Shown in pieces: positions 25,202-34,110 of a DNA stretch of 64,000 nt. This DNA is from JBFWRK01 sp050248955 (GTDB taxonomy: Bacteria; Actinomycetota; Acidimicrobiia; Acidimicrobiales; Ilumatobacteraceae). The position numbers and the translations under genes are program-made. Numbering within the stretch: position 1 is the stretch's first letter; each line of letters opens with the position of its first letter. The DNA lies in assembly GCA_050248955.1 (NCBI GenBank), contig JBFWRK010000016.1, positions 48,934-112,933 of the forward strand, given 5' to 3'. The notes beneath the pieces were generated by a model. That model was not told the origin of the DNA. It saw only the letters and a program-made list of their open reading frames with translations, and did not search any database.

Positions 25202-26018
25202 CGAACGCGAGCGCCACTGCGGCGGCGTGTCCGACGTTGAGCGAGTCGACGTCATCGCGGATCGGGATCCGGATCCGGACGTCGGCGCGTGCCAGCGCTG
25301 CGGCTGACAGCCCGGGTCCCTCCGCGCCGAGCAGCAGCGCGACGCGCTCCGGCGCACGCCAGTCGAACAGCGACACCGCGTCGTCACCAGGCGTCAACGC
25401 GGCGACTGCGAACCCTGCCGAGTGGATCGCGTCGAGCCCTGCCGGCCAACTCGGCAGCCGGGTGACGGGCAGGAAGAGCAGCTCGCCCATCGAGACCCTG
25501 ATCACCCGTCGGTAGAACGGGTCGGCGCAACGCGGGTCGAGCACCAGCGCGTCGGCGTCCAGTGCTCTCGCCGAGCGGATGATCGCGCCGAGGTTCTCCT
25601 GGTCGTTGAGGCCCTCGAGCACCACCACGGTCCGGGCGCCGCGCAGCACCTCCACGACGCCCGGATCGGCGCGCCGCTCGGCCGCCGCCACGACGCCGCG
25701 ATGGATGTCGAACCCTGCAACAGCAGCCATCACCTCCCGGCTGGCGACGTAGACCGGAGCGTCCAGCGGGTCGAGCTCGGCTGACAGCCGCTCGTACTTC
25801 CTCGGCGTGACGAGCACGGACCGGACGCGGTACGGCGACGCGAACAGTCGGCGGATCACGTTCGTGCCCTCGGCGATGAAGATCCCGCGCCGATCCTCGA
25901 CCTCCTCGCGGAGGTCGGCGTCGCGGAGCCCCACGTAGTCGGCGATGCGCTCATCGCTCGGATCGTCGATCTCGATGGCGCGCACGCTGGGATTCTTGCC
26001 GATCCCCTTGACGAACAC
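25164..26018 (-). CDS. TrmH/SpoU-family RNA 2'-O-methyltransferase
   Basis: A knotted SPOUT methyltransferase of up to 284 residues. An N-terminal substrate-binding part has RRGIFIAEGTNVIRRL and RGVVAAAERR. The C-terminal catalytic part has the three SpoU motifs: LEGLNDQENLGAIIRSA, VALLLGAEGPGLS and DSLNVGHAAAVALAF. The last motif usually reads SLNVS-VA, so the GHA is a small deviation. It likely methylates rRNA or tRNA with SAM. The GTG at 26018 has GAGG 7 bases upstream; a GTG at 25985 is an alternative closer to family starts. Confidence 0.9.
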   Translation of the reverse strand: MFVKGIGKNPSVRAIEIDDPSDERIADYVGLRDADLREEVEDRRGIFIAEGTNVIRRLFASPYRVRSVLVTPRKYERLSAELDPLDAPVYVASREVMAAVAGFDIHRGVVAAAERRADPGVVEVLRGARTVVVLEGLNDQENLGAIIRSARALDADALVLDPRCADPFYRRVIRVSMGELLFLPVTRLPSWPAGLDAIHSAGFAVAALTPGDDAVSLFDWRAPERVALLLGAEGPGLSAAALARADVRIRIPIRDDVDSLNVGHAAAVALAFVSSGRRGAVPGG

Positions 26019-26043
26019 ACGTTCGCCTCGCGACGATCAGGTC

Positions 26044-26760
26044 ATGCATCCCGCCGCTCCCGCTGCCCCCGCCACCCTCGACGACTGCTGGCCGTCGAGC
26101 TGGCAGGGCAGTCTGTTCGGACTGGACGAGCCCGCGGCCGACCCCGCCTTCCGTGGCGCCGAGCGGCTCGAGCTCGACGAGAGCTCCTGGCTCGAGCACT
26201 GCCCGAACTGGCTCGGCGGGTCGGACCTCGTCTTCGCCGAGCTCGTGGCGCGGCTCCCCTGGCGTCAGCGCGAGGTCGTGATGTACGACCGGTTGCTGCC
26301 CGAGCCGCGGCTCACCTGCTGGTGGAGCTCCGACGACGGCAGGTCGGAGCCGCTCCCCGTCCTCGCCGACATGCGGGCGCAGCTCACCGAGCGCTACGAC
26401 CGTGCGTTCGACTCGATCGGGTGCAACTTCTACCGCGACGGCCACGACTCGGTCGCCTGGCACGGTGATCGGGTCCGGCATCTCGCCGATCCGGTGGTCG
26501 CGATCGTCAGCGTCGGCGCACCCAGAGCCTTCCTGCTCCGTCCGAGAGGCGGCGGCTCGTCCCGCGGTTTCATGCTCGGGCAGGGCGATCTGTTGGTGAT
26601 GGGCGGCGACTGCCAGATCGCGTGGGAGCACGCGGTCCCGAAGGTCGCGGCAGCCGGACCGCGGATCTCGGTCACCTTCCGTCACGGCGGGCCGGCGCCG
26701 TACCTCGCGCCTGACGCGCACCGTCGCCGGCGCGGCGTGATCGAGCGGGTCGGGCGGTGA
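26044..26760 (+). CDS. AlkB-like Fe(II)/2-oxoglutarate dioxygenase
   Basis: A 238-residue protein of the AlkB type, which repairs alkylated DNA or RNA bases by oxidative demethylation. The iron-binding HxD is in VAWHGDRV, the distal His in WEHAVPK, and the 2-oxoglutarate-binding Arg region is GPRISVTFRHG. FDSIGCNFYRDGHDSVAWH is a family hallmark. It is divergent from the methyltransferase gene with a short shared upstream region (26019-26043). Confidence 0.9.
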   Translation: MHPAAPAAPATLDDCWPSSWQGSLFGLDEPAADPAFRGAERLELDESSWLEHCPNWLGGSDLVFAELVARLPWRQREVVMYDRLLPEPRLTCWWSSDDGRSEPLPVLADMRAQLTERYDRAFDSIGCNFYRDGHDSVAWHGDRVRHLADPVVAIVSVGAPRAFLLRPRGGGSSRGFMLGQGDLLVMGGDCQIAWEHAVPKVAAAGPRISVTFRHGGPAPYLAPDAHRRRRGVIERVGR

Positions 26761-26790
26761 GCCTGCGGAACGGGATGCGACAATGGCGCC

Positions 26791-28068
26791 GTGACGAGCA
26801 CCTACGGCGACATCTCCCGCTACAACTTCGTTCCCGGTGGAGCGGGTCCGTTCATCGTCGGCGGCGAGGGCTCCTCGCTCCTCACAGCCGACGGACGTCG
26901 CATCCTTGACGCAGCGGGCGGCGCGATCGTGGCGAACATCGGCCACGGACGCCGCGAGGTCGCCGATGCGGTGCACGCGGCGATGGTGAACGGGGGCTAC
27001 GTCATACCGCTGTGGCCGACGCCGCACCGCCTCGAGCTCCTCGACCGCCTCATCGGTGACTGGCTGCCCGACGGCTTCGCGAACGTCTTCTTCACGAGCG
27101 GCGGCAGCGAGTCGGCCGACTCCGCGATCCGCCTTGCCCGCGCGTACCACGTCTCGAAAGGACGGCCCGACCGGTGGAAGGTCGTGGGCCGCCATCCGAG
27201 CTACCACGGCATGACCGTCGGCACGCTCTCGGCCGCGAGCCACCTCTCGCGACAGGCCGGCTACGAACCCTTGCTGCTCGACTTCCCGAAGGTGCCGTGG
27301 GACGATCCGGAAGCGGTCGTCAAGGTGATCGAGCAGGAGGATCCGGCGACGATCGCCGGATTCATCTTCGAGCCGATCACCGGCGCCGCCGGCGCCTGCC
27401 TCGTCGCGTCCGACGAGTACTGGCGGACGGTGAACGACATCTGTCGTGAGCACGACATCCTGCTCATCGCCGACGAGGTGATGACGGGCTTCGGCCGCTG
27501 TGGCACCACGTGGGGACACGAGCAGTTCCCTGTCGTGCCCGACGTGATCTACGGCGGCAAGGGGCTCGGCGGCGGTTACGTCCCGATGGGGATGCTCGCC
27601 ACGACGGAGCGGGTCGCCGAGCCGCTGAGTCGGATCGGTGGGTTCATGTTCTTCACGTTCACCGGCAACGACCCGGCCTGTGCGGGCGCATCCAAGGTGC
27701 TCGAGATCCTCACGCGTGAGTCGCTGGTCGAGCGTTCCGCGACAAAGGGTGCGCAGCTCGCGACACGGCTCCACCAGGAGTTCGACGACCACCCGAACGT
27801 GCTCGAGATCCGTGGCCGTGGCTTGTTCCAGGGGCTCGAGCTCGTCCGCGACCGCGACAGCGGCCAGCCGTTCCCCGCGGCTGCGCGGTTCGCCTCCGCC
27901 GTGGTCGCCGAGTGCCTCGCGCGGGACATGTGGATCTACCCCGCCGGTTCGGGTCCGGTGCAGGACGGCGTGATGATCGGTTGCCCGTTCATCATCACCG
28001 ACGCGGAGATCGAGCAGATCGTCGTCACGCTCAGGGACGGGATCGACGCAGCGGCTCGGGCGGCCTGA
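26791..28068 (+). CDS. Class III PLP-dependent aminotransferase
   Basis: A 425-residue omega-aminotransferase-type enzyme. Motifs include FFTSGGSESADSAIRLAR (phosphate site), PSYHGMTVGTLSAASH, LLIADEVMTGFGR (Asp contacting the PLP ring nitrogen) and VIYGGKGLGGGYVPMG (Schiff-base Lys). The amine substrate is not evident. It is co-directional with the AlkB-like and flavoprotein genes with gaps of only 25-30 bases, so they are probably co-transcribed. It starts at a GTG. Confidence 0.9.
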   Translation: MTSTYGDISRYNFVPGGAGPFIVGGEGSSLLTADGRRILDAAGGAIVANIGHGRREVADAVHAAMVNGGYVIPLWPTPHRLELLDRLIGDWLPDGFANVFFTSGGSESADSAIRLARAYHVSKGRPDRWKVVGRHPSYHGMTVGTLSAASHLSRQAGYEPLLLDFPKVPWDDPEAVVKVIEQEDPATIAGFIFEPITGAAGACLVASDEYWRTVNDICREHDILLIADEVMTGFGRCGTTWGHEQFPVVPDVIYGGKGLGGGYVPMGMLATTERVAEPLSRIGGFMFFTFTGNDPACAGASKVLEILTRESLVERSATKGAQLATRLHQEFDDHPNVLEIRGRGLFQGLELVRDRDSGQPFPAAARFASAVVAECLARDMWIYPAGSGPVQDGVMIGCPFIITDAEIEQIVVTLRDGIDAAARAA

Positions 28069-28093
28069 CCCTCGGCGTGGCAGGCTCCAGCCC

Positions 28094-29323
28094 ATGCAGG
28101 ACCTGGAGCACGTCGCCGTCGTCGGAGCCTCGCTGGCCGGCCTCCGAGCGTGCGAGTCGTTGCGGACCGAAGGGTTCACTGGCACCGTCACGCTCGTCGG
28201 CGCCGAGGCACATCTGCCGTACGACCGTCCACCACTGTCGAAGAAGCTGCTCTCCGGCGACTGGGAGCCCGATCGCATCCGCCTCCGCAAGCCCGAGGGG
28301 TTCGACGAGTTGCGCCTCGATCTCCGCCTCGGTGTGCGCGCCGAGGCGTTCGACACGGGCACACGAAGCCTGTCGCTCTCCGACGGCTCGGTGCTCCGCC
28401 CGGACGGCATCATCCTCGCCGTGGGCTCCGTCTGCCGGCGGTTGCCCGGTCAGCCCGACCTGCCCGGCGTGTTCGAGCTGCGCACGCTCGACGATGCGCT
28501 CGCGCTCCGTGACGCGTTCGACGCGCAGCCGTCCCCGCGGGTCGTCGTGATCGGTGCCGGCTTCATCGGACTCGAAGTCGCTGCCACGGCGCGCCAACGG
28601 GGGCTCGAGGTCACCATCCTCGAGGGCGCTCCCGCACCGCTCGCACGCGCGCTCGGCGCCGAGATGGGCGCAGCCGTCGCCGCAGTCCACGGCGACCACG
28701 GGGTCGAGGTCCGCTGCGGGGTGGACGTCGCCGGCATCGAGGGCGCCGACCGAGCGACCGGCGTGCGGCTCGGGACCGGCGAGCTGGTGCCGGCCGACGT
28801 CGTCGTCGTCGGCATCGGCGTCCGGCCGGCGACTGACTGGCTCGTCGGCAGCGGCCTGGAACTGCGCGACGGCATCGTCTGCGACGCGACGCTCAACGCC
28901 GGCGTCCCCGGTGTCTACGCCGCCGGGGATTGCCTGCGTTGGCCGAACGAGTTGTTCGGTGAGGAGATGCGCGTCGAGCACTGGACGAACGCTGCCGAAC
29001 AGGGTGCGGCCGCGGCGGCGAACCTGCTCGCCGTTGCCTGCGACGAGACGCCCACGGCGTACCGGCCGGTGCCGTTCTTCTGGAGCGACCAGTACACGAG
29101 CCGAGTGCAGTTCCTCGGCCGCGCCGCCGACGATGACGACATCCGGATCGTGCACGGATCACCCGAGGAGCGTCGGTTCGTCGCGCTGTTCGGCCGGGAC
29201 GGACTGCTGCACGGGGCGCTCGGGGTGTCGGCACCGAAGCTGCTCATGCCGTACCGGCGCCTGCTCGACCCACGGGTGACGTGGGAGGACGCACTCGCCT
29301 TCGCTGCGTCCCAGCCGGTCTGA
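28094..29323 (+). CDS. NAD(P)H/FAD ferredoxin reductase-like oxidoreductase
   Basis: A 409-residue flavoprotein of the BphA4/putidaredoxin-reductase type. It has an N-terminal FAD-binding motif (VAVVGASLAGLRACESLR), LPYDRPPLSKKLLSG, an NAD-binding motif (VVVIGAGFIGLEVAA), GVYAAGDCLRWPN and a C-terminal reductase domain (FFWSDQYTSRVQFLGRA). It passes electrons from NAD(P)H to a ferredoxin or Rieske protein. No ferredoxin gene is adjacent, so the partner is elsewhere. The 164 bases after it show no gene. Confidence 0.92.
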   Translation: MQDLEHVAVVGASLAGLRACESLRTEGFTGTVTLVGAEAHLPYDRPPLSKKLLSGDWEPDRIRLRKPEGFDELRLDLRLGVRAEAFDTGTRSLSLSDGSVLRPDGIILAVGSVCRRLPGQPDLPGVFELRTLDDALALRDAFDAQPSPRVVVIGAGFIGLEVAATARQRGLEVTILEGAPAPLARALGAEMGAAVAAVHGDHGVEVRCGVDVAGIEGADRATGVRLGTGELVPADVVVVGIGVRPATDWLVGSGLELRDGIVCDATLNAGVPGVYAAGDCLRWPNELFGEEMRVEHWTNAAEQGAAAAANLLAVACDETPTAYRPVPFFWSDQYTSRVQFLGRAADDDDIRIVHGSPEERRFVALFGRDGLLHGALGVSAPKLLMPYRRLLDPRVTWEDALAFAASQPV

Positions 29324-29487
29324 CGCAGCAGGCGTTCCATGCGCTCGCGTTGCCCGAGGCGTGGTCGAAACGTCGCGCCTTCTAGTTGAGTTATCCTTCC
29401 GCGCGCAAATCGCGGCACCCACGATGGGCAGTCAGCACAAGGGCGAGGTCGCGGCCGGGGGGCCGTGCTGCTGGAAAGGGCTGATGG

Positions 29488-31200
29488 ATGCGACAGCGAA
29501 CGACGCTCACAGTCGGTCTGATCGCCGTCGTCGTCGCGTCCGGCGTCGGATGGGCTGCAGGAAACCGGATCCGCTCACCCGCCGAGATCGCGGCGAGGAC
29601 GGCGCCACCCGAGCTGTCGTTGATCACGGTGCCGGTCGAGCGACGCACCCTGACTGCCGACGTCGTCACGCGGGGCACGGTGCGATTCGGGTTGCCGCAG
29701 TCCGTCGCCCTCCCGACCTCGGCGCTGAAGCCGAGCACGGGCATCGTCACCACGGCGCCGGTGAAGGGGGGCTCGCTCGACGAAGGCAGTGCAGCGCTCG
29801 TGGTGTCCGGCCGGCCGGTCTTCGTCCTCGCCGGAGCGCAACCCGCCTACCGTGACATCGGGCCCGGTGCCGTCGGCGAAGACGTCCGCCAGCTCGAGGC
29901 CGCCCTCCAACGGCTCGGATTCGATCCCGGTCCTGTCGACGGCATCTACGACGGCGCCGCGGCATTCGCGGTCGCGGCCTGGTACCAGGCCGCCGGGTGG
30001 ACACCGTTCGGCCCGACCGAGGAGCAGCTCCAGGCGCTGCGGACGGCACAGGCGGACCGGTTCGGGCTCCAGACCGACCTGCTGGGCGCGCGCGAGAGCC
30101 TCGCCAGTGCTCAAGCTGCGCTGACGGCAGCGACGCAGAAGCTCGACGCTGCCCAGCTCGCGCTGCAGGCCGCGCCCGCCGCGGACGCCGCCGCGCTGGC
30201 TGCCGCCGACCAGGCCCGTAAGGCAGCCGAGGCCGAGGTCGCCAACCGCAACGGCGCACTGGCCGCCGCGCTCGATGCGGAACGCGTCGCCCGCCTCGCC
30301 CGTGACGAGGGCCTGGCCGCCCAGCCGCCGGTCACCGGTGCCGCGCTCGAGACGCTCGAGGCCGCACTCCGGGCGGCCACCGGCGCCGTCATCGTGGCCA
30401 GGGCCGACTTCGCCGCCGCCCAGGCTGCGGCGGCCGCGATCGTGGCGCCCGTTCCCGGAGCGCTGGCCGCCGAGGCGACCGTGGCCGCTGACGCCGCCGC
30501 CGTGGAGGTCGCCCAGAACGCGAACGCGGTCCGGTTGGCGGAGAGTCGGGTCGCGCTGGTCTCCGGGCGGACCTCGACGGTCGACGAGACCGTCCTCCAG
30601 CTGACCGAGCGACTGGGCATCCAGGTGCCGGCCGACGAGGTGCTCTTCTTCCCGACATTGCCGTTGCAGGTCGACTCGGTGGCGGTGAAGACGGGCGACC
30701 AGGTGACCACGGCGCCCGTGATGACGGTCAGCAACTTCCAGCTCGCCGTCGACGCCGCGCTGTCCGTCGACGACGCGAAGCTGGTGACGGTCGGCGCTCC
30801 GACCATCATCGACCAGCCCGACCTGGCGATCGTGACCGATGGGACGGTCACCGCCGTCGCCGACACGCCCGGCACGCGGGGTGTCGATCCGCAGCGCTTC
30901 TACCTCGAGGTCACGCCGACCGACGCGCCTGCAGCGCTCGTCGGCACCTCGGTCGTGCTGACGATCACCGTCAACAGCACCCAGGGCGAGGTGCTCGCCG
31001 TTCCTGTCGCGGCGCTGTCGGTCGCCGCCGACGGGACGTCGCGAGTGCAGGTCCAGGAGGCGGACGGTGACACCCGATACGTGACGGTCAGACCGGGCCT
31101 CGCCGCGAAAGGGCTCGTTGCCGTCACGCCGGACGGCGACCTCGGCGAGGGCGATCTCGTCGTCGTCGGCACCAATCCCACATCCACACAGGAGGCCTGA
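29488..31200 (+). CDS. MacA/HlyD-like periplasmic adaptor with peptidoglycan-binding domain
   Basis: A 570-residue exported adaptor with an N-terminal signal anchor (TVGLIAVVVASGVGWAAG). A peptidoglycan-binding domain (about residues 125-190; EDVRQLEAALQRLGFDPGPVDGIYD) is inserted after the first barrel segment. A long Ala-rich coiled-coil hairpin (about 200-360) and a C-terminal barrel part (PLQVDSVAVKTGDQVTTAPVM, then LAVPVAALSVAADG) follow. It likely bridges the FtsX-like permease to the wall. First gene of a four-gene exporter operon. Confidence 0.87.
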   Translation: MRQRTTLTVGLIAVVVASGVGWAAGNRIRSPAEIAARTAPPELSLITVPVERRTLTADVVTRGTVRFGLPQSVALPTSALKPSTGIVTTAPVKGGSLDEGSAALVVSGRPVFVLAGAQPAYRDIGPGAVGEDVRQLEAALQRLGFDPGPVDGIYDGAAAFAVAAWYQAAGWTPFGPTEEQLQALRTAQADRFGLQTDLLGARESLASAQAALTAATQKLDAAQLALQAAPAADAAALAAADQARKAAEAEVANRNGALAAALDAERVARLARDEGLAAQPPVTGAALETLEAALRAATGAVIVARADFAAAQAAAAAIVAPVPGALAAEATVAADAAAVEVAQNANAVRLAESRVALVSGRTSTVDETVLQLTERLGIQVPADEVLFFPTLPLQVDSVAVKTGDQVTTAPVMTVSNFQLAVDAALSVDDAKLVTVGAPTIIDQPDLAIVTDGTVTAVADTPGTRGVDPQRFYLEVTPTDAPAALVGTSVVLTITVNSTQGEVLAVPVAALSVAADGTSRVQVQEADGDTRYVTVRPGLAAKGLVAVTPDGDLGEGDLVVVGTNPTSTQEA

Positions 31201-31202
31201 AC

Positions 31203-32114
31203 ATGACCACGAGCTCGTCCACCCGCACGACGCCGCGTCGGCGCCGAACTGCCGGACTTGCGGGAGCTGCGCTCGCGATGCTGCTCGTCGCGTGCGGGGG
31301 TGACGACGACTCGGGCTCGGGCGGTGAGACCGTCGAGGAAGAGCTGGGTTTCGAGACCGACGGCATCATCCAGCGACAGGTCGCGGCCGAGAACTTCATT
31401 CGGGACTGCATGCAGGCGAAGGGCTTCGAGTACATCCCGGTCGACCCCGTCGCCCAGCAGGCGGACCTCGTCGGCGAGAGCGGGCTCAGCGACGACGAGT
31501 TCGAGGAGCAGTTCGGCTATGGCCTCACGACGCTCTACGAACAGCGCAAACAGCTCGTCGATGGTCCGAACGAGGCGATCCGCAACTCGCTCTCGGAGGC
31601 CGACCGGATCGCATACGACCAGACGCTGTACGGCGACGACCCGACGGCGACGTTCGCCGTCGTGGTCGACACGGGTGACTACGACCGCCTCGGCGGCTGT
31701 GTCAAGGAGGCCACGGCCGAGGTGTTCGGTGGCGTGGAAGTGCTGCAGAGCCTTCAGGAGCAGCTCGACGAGCTCGACGAGCAGATCATCGCCGACCCGC
31801 GCATGGTCGAAGCGATCAGCAGCTGGTCGGACTGCATGCGCGAGGCCGGGTACGACCTTCCCGAGCCGGAGCAGGTCGACGTCGTGCTGCTGAGCAAGCT
31901 CGAGGCGATCGTGGGGCCGCCCGGGAGCGAGACACCGGACTACGACAAGGAGGCCCTCGCCGAACTGCAGCGCGAAGAGGTGGCGATGGTCGCCGCTGAC
32001 ATCGACTGCGAGGAGGAGCACATCACCCCGGTCGAGGAAGATGTCCGTGGCGAGTACGAGGCCGCGTTCCGGGAGGAGAACGCCGACTTGTTGTCGAAGG
32101 TCCCAGCGCCGTGA
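31203..32114 (+). CDS. Hypothetical acidic lipoprotein of the exporter operon
   Basis: A 303-residue secreted lipoprotein. A twin-basic N-region (TPRRRRTAGLAG) is followed by a hydrophobic stretch and the lipobox LLVACGG. The mature protein is very acidic with two Cys-containing repeat-like segments (NFIRDCMQAKGFEYIP and SSWSDCMREAGYDLPE). Similar lipoproteins are frequent beside actinobacterial MacAB-like systems, with unknown function. It starts three bases after the adaptor and overlaps the ATPase start as GTGA. Confidence 0.75.
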   Translation: MTTSSSTRTTPRRRRTAGLAGAALAMLLVACGGDDDSGSGGETVEEELGFETDGIIQRQVAAENFIRDCMQAKGFEYIPVDPVAQQADLVGESGLSDDEFEEQFGYGLTTLYEQRKQLVDGPNEAIRNSLSEADRIAYDQTLYGDDPTATFAVVVDTGDYDRLGGCVKEATAEVFGGVEVLQSLQEQLDELDEQIIADPRMVEAISSWSDCMREAGYDLPEPEQVDVVLLSKLEAIVGPPGSETPDYDKEALAELQREEVAMVAADIDCEEEHITPVEEDVRGEYEAAFREENADLLSKVPAP

Positions 32115-32845
32115 CCGATGTCCGCGGCAGTCTCGGCCCACCGGTGGTCCAGCTGACCGGGCTGTCGCGGACGTTCGGTACCCACGCTCCTGTTCACGCG
32201 CTCCGCGGGGTGGACCTCACGATCTGGCCGGGTGAGTGGGTCGCCGTCGTCGGCCCGTCCGGCTCGGGGAAGTCGACGCTCCTGAACGTGCTCGGCCTGC
32301 TCGACCGGCAGACCGCCGGGACGTACTGCTTCGACGGCGTCGACGTGGCCGAGCTCGACGACCTGGATCGCGCCGGGTTGCGAGGTCGCGAGATCGGGTT
32401 CGTGTTCCAGGCCTTCCACCTCCTGCCGCACCGGTCCGTGCTGGAGAACGTGATGCTGGCCGAGATCTACGTCGGGTCCCCGCGGCGCGGGCGGCGCGAG
32501 CGGGCCTTGGCGGCGCTCGCGCGGGTCGGGCTGACGGACCGGGCGGAGTTCTTGCCACCGCAGCTGTCGGGCGGCCAGCAACAGCGGGCGGCGATCGCGA
32601 GGGCGATCATGGGTGAACCCGCGTTGCTCCTCTGCGACGAGCCGACCGGCAACCTCGACACCGAGAACGCCGAGAGCGTGCTCGACCTGTTCTCGCTCCT
32701 CTCCGACGATTCGATGACGCTGGCGGTCATCACGCACGACGAGGACGTCGCGAAGCGGGCGCACCGGCGCGTCCGCATCGTCGACGGTGTCCTCACGGAG
32801 GTGTCGCCGCCGGTCGGTACGTTCCTGGTGAGTGGTCAGCCATGA
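32111..32845 (+). CDS. MacB/LolD-type ABC transporter ATP-binding protein
   Basis: A 244-residue ATPase with Walker A GPSGSGKST, Q-loop VFQAFHLLP, signature LSGGQQQR, Walker B LLLCDEPTG with catalytic Glu, and H-loop VITHDED. It belongs to the MacB/LolD/FtsE group that drives mechanotransmission through FtsX-like permeases. It starts with GTG overlapping the lipoprotein stop and ends overlapping the permease ATG (ATGA). Confidence 0.95.
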   Translation: MTDVRGSLGPPVVQLTGLSRTFGTHAPVHALRGVDLTIWPGEWVAVVGPSGSGKSTLLNVLGLLDRQTAGTYCFDGVDVAELDDLDRAGLRGREIGFVFQAFHLLPHRSVLENVMLAEIYVGSPRRGRRERALAALARVGLTDRAEFLPPQLSGGQQQRAAIARAIMGEPALLLCDEPTGNLDTENAESVLDLFSLLSDDSMTLAVITHDEDVAKRAHRRVRIVDGVLTEVSPPVGTFLVSGQP

Positions 32846-34095
32846 GGCTGCGCCGGGCGGCCTCGCGTTCGGCATCGCGGAGGCGGCCGCGGTTGCTCGT
32901 CCGGGACCTGCTCGACGAGTGCCTCGCCAGCCTCCTCGCCCGACCGGGCCGGGCCGTGCTGACAGTGCTCGGGACGGTCGTCGGTGTCGCTGCGCTCGTC
33001 GCCACGTTGGGCCTCTCGAAGACTGCGGGCAACCAGATCGTCGGCCGCTTCGACGCGCTCGCCGCGACCGACATCGTCGTCACGCCCAAGACGGGCAGCT
33101 CCGGCCGCGCCATCAAGCGCGACGCGCTGCCGTGGGACGCCGAGCAGCGCGTCACCCGACTCAACGGGGTCGTCGCGGCCGGGACGCTCACGGCGGTCGA
33201 TCTGCGCGGCCAGCTCGTCCGCGCGGTGCCGGTCAACGATCCGCAGGGCCAGACCCAGTTCCAAATGCCGGTGAAAGCGGCGTCGCCGGGCCTCTTCCGA
33301 GCAGTCCGGGCCGAGCTCGCGACCGGAAGGTTGCCGGACATCGGTCATTCGCAGCGCGGCGACCGGGTCGCAGTGCTCGGCCCGACCGCGGCCGAGCAGC
33401 TCCACATCACGCGCGTCGACCAGCAACCAGCGATCTTCATCGGCGATCACCTCTACGTGGTGCTCGGCATCCTGACGAGCGTGGAGCGGCAACCGGCGTT
33501 GCTCGGATCGGTCATCATCCCGGAGGGCACCGCGCAGCGCGAGTTCAACCTGTTCGCGCCGGGCTCCGTGCAGGTGGAGACGCGCATCGGTGCCGCCACG
33601 CAGATCGCCGGGCAGCTCCCGCTGGCCCTCAGCCCGGCGGACACCTCGCTCCTGAAGGTCGTGGCGCCGCCCGAGCCGCGCCGGGTCCGCGCCGGCGTGC
33701 AGAGCGACCTCAACTCGCTCTTCCTCGTGCTCGGCGGCGTCTCGCTGCTCGTCGGTGCGATCGGCATCGCGAACGTCACGCTCGTGTCCGTCCTCGAGCG
33801 GGTCGGGGAGATCGGGCTCCGCCGGTCACTCGGCGCCGGCCGCCGCCACATCGCCGGTCAGTTCCTCGTGGAGAGCACGACGCTCGGGCTCGTCGGGGGG
33901 CTCGTCGGCGCGTCACTCGGCACGCTCGTCGTCGTCGCCGTGGCTGCCACAAGAACCTGGACGCCGGTGCTCGAGGCGTGGGTGCCGGTGGGCGCGCCGC
34001 TCCTCGGTGGGGTGGTCGGTCTCCTCTCCGGGCTGTACCCCTCGCTCCGCGCCGCAGCGCTCGAGCCGGTCGAAGCCCTTCGCTCGACGATGTGA
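32842..34095 (+). CDS. MacB/FtsX-like ABC transporter permease
   Basis: A 417-residue permease with the MacB topology: one N-terminal helix (AVLTVLGTVVGVAALVATLGL), a large extracytoplasmic domain (about residues 60-285) and three C-terminal helices starting SLFLVLGGVSLLVGAIGIANV. The cytoplasmic coupling segment ERVGEIGLRRSLGAGRRHI is typical. The cargo is unknown (antimicrobial peptides, lipids or siderophores are exported by relatives). It is convergent with the histidine kinase gene. Confidence 0.93.
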   Translation: MRLRRAASRSASRRRPRLLVRDLLDECLASLLARPGRAVLTVLGTVVGVAALVATLGLSKTAGNQIVGRFDALAATDIVVTPKTGSSGRAIKRDALPWDAEQRVTRLNGVVAAGTLTAVDLRGQLVRAVPVNDPQGQTQFQMPVKAASPGLFRAVRAELATGRLPDIGHSQRGDRVAVLGPTAAEQLHITRVDQQPAIFIGDHLYVVLGILTSVERQPALLGSVIIPEGTAQREFNLFAPGSVQVETRIGAATQIAGQLPLALSPADTSLLKVVAPPEPRRVRAGVQSDLNSLFLVLGGVSLLVGAIGIANVTLVSVLERVGEIGLRRSLGAGRRHIAGQFLVESTTLGLVGGLVGASLGTLVVVAVAATRTWTPVLEAWVPVGAPLLGGVVGLLSGLYPSLRAAALEPVEALRSTM

Positions 34096-34110
34096 TCGGC
34101 GTCGGCCGGC

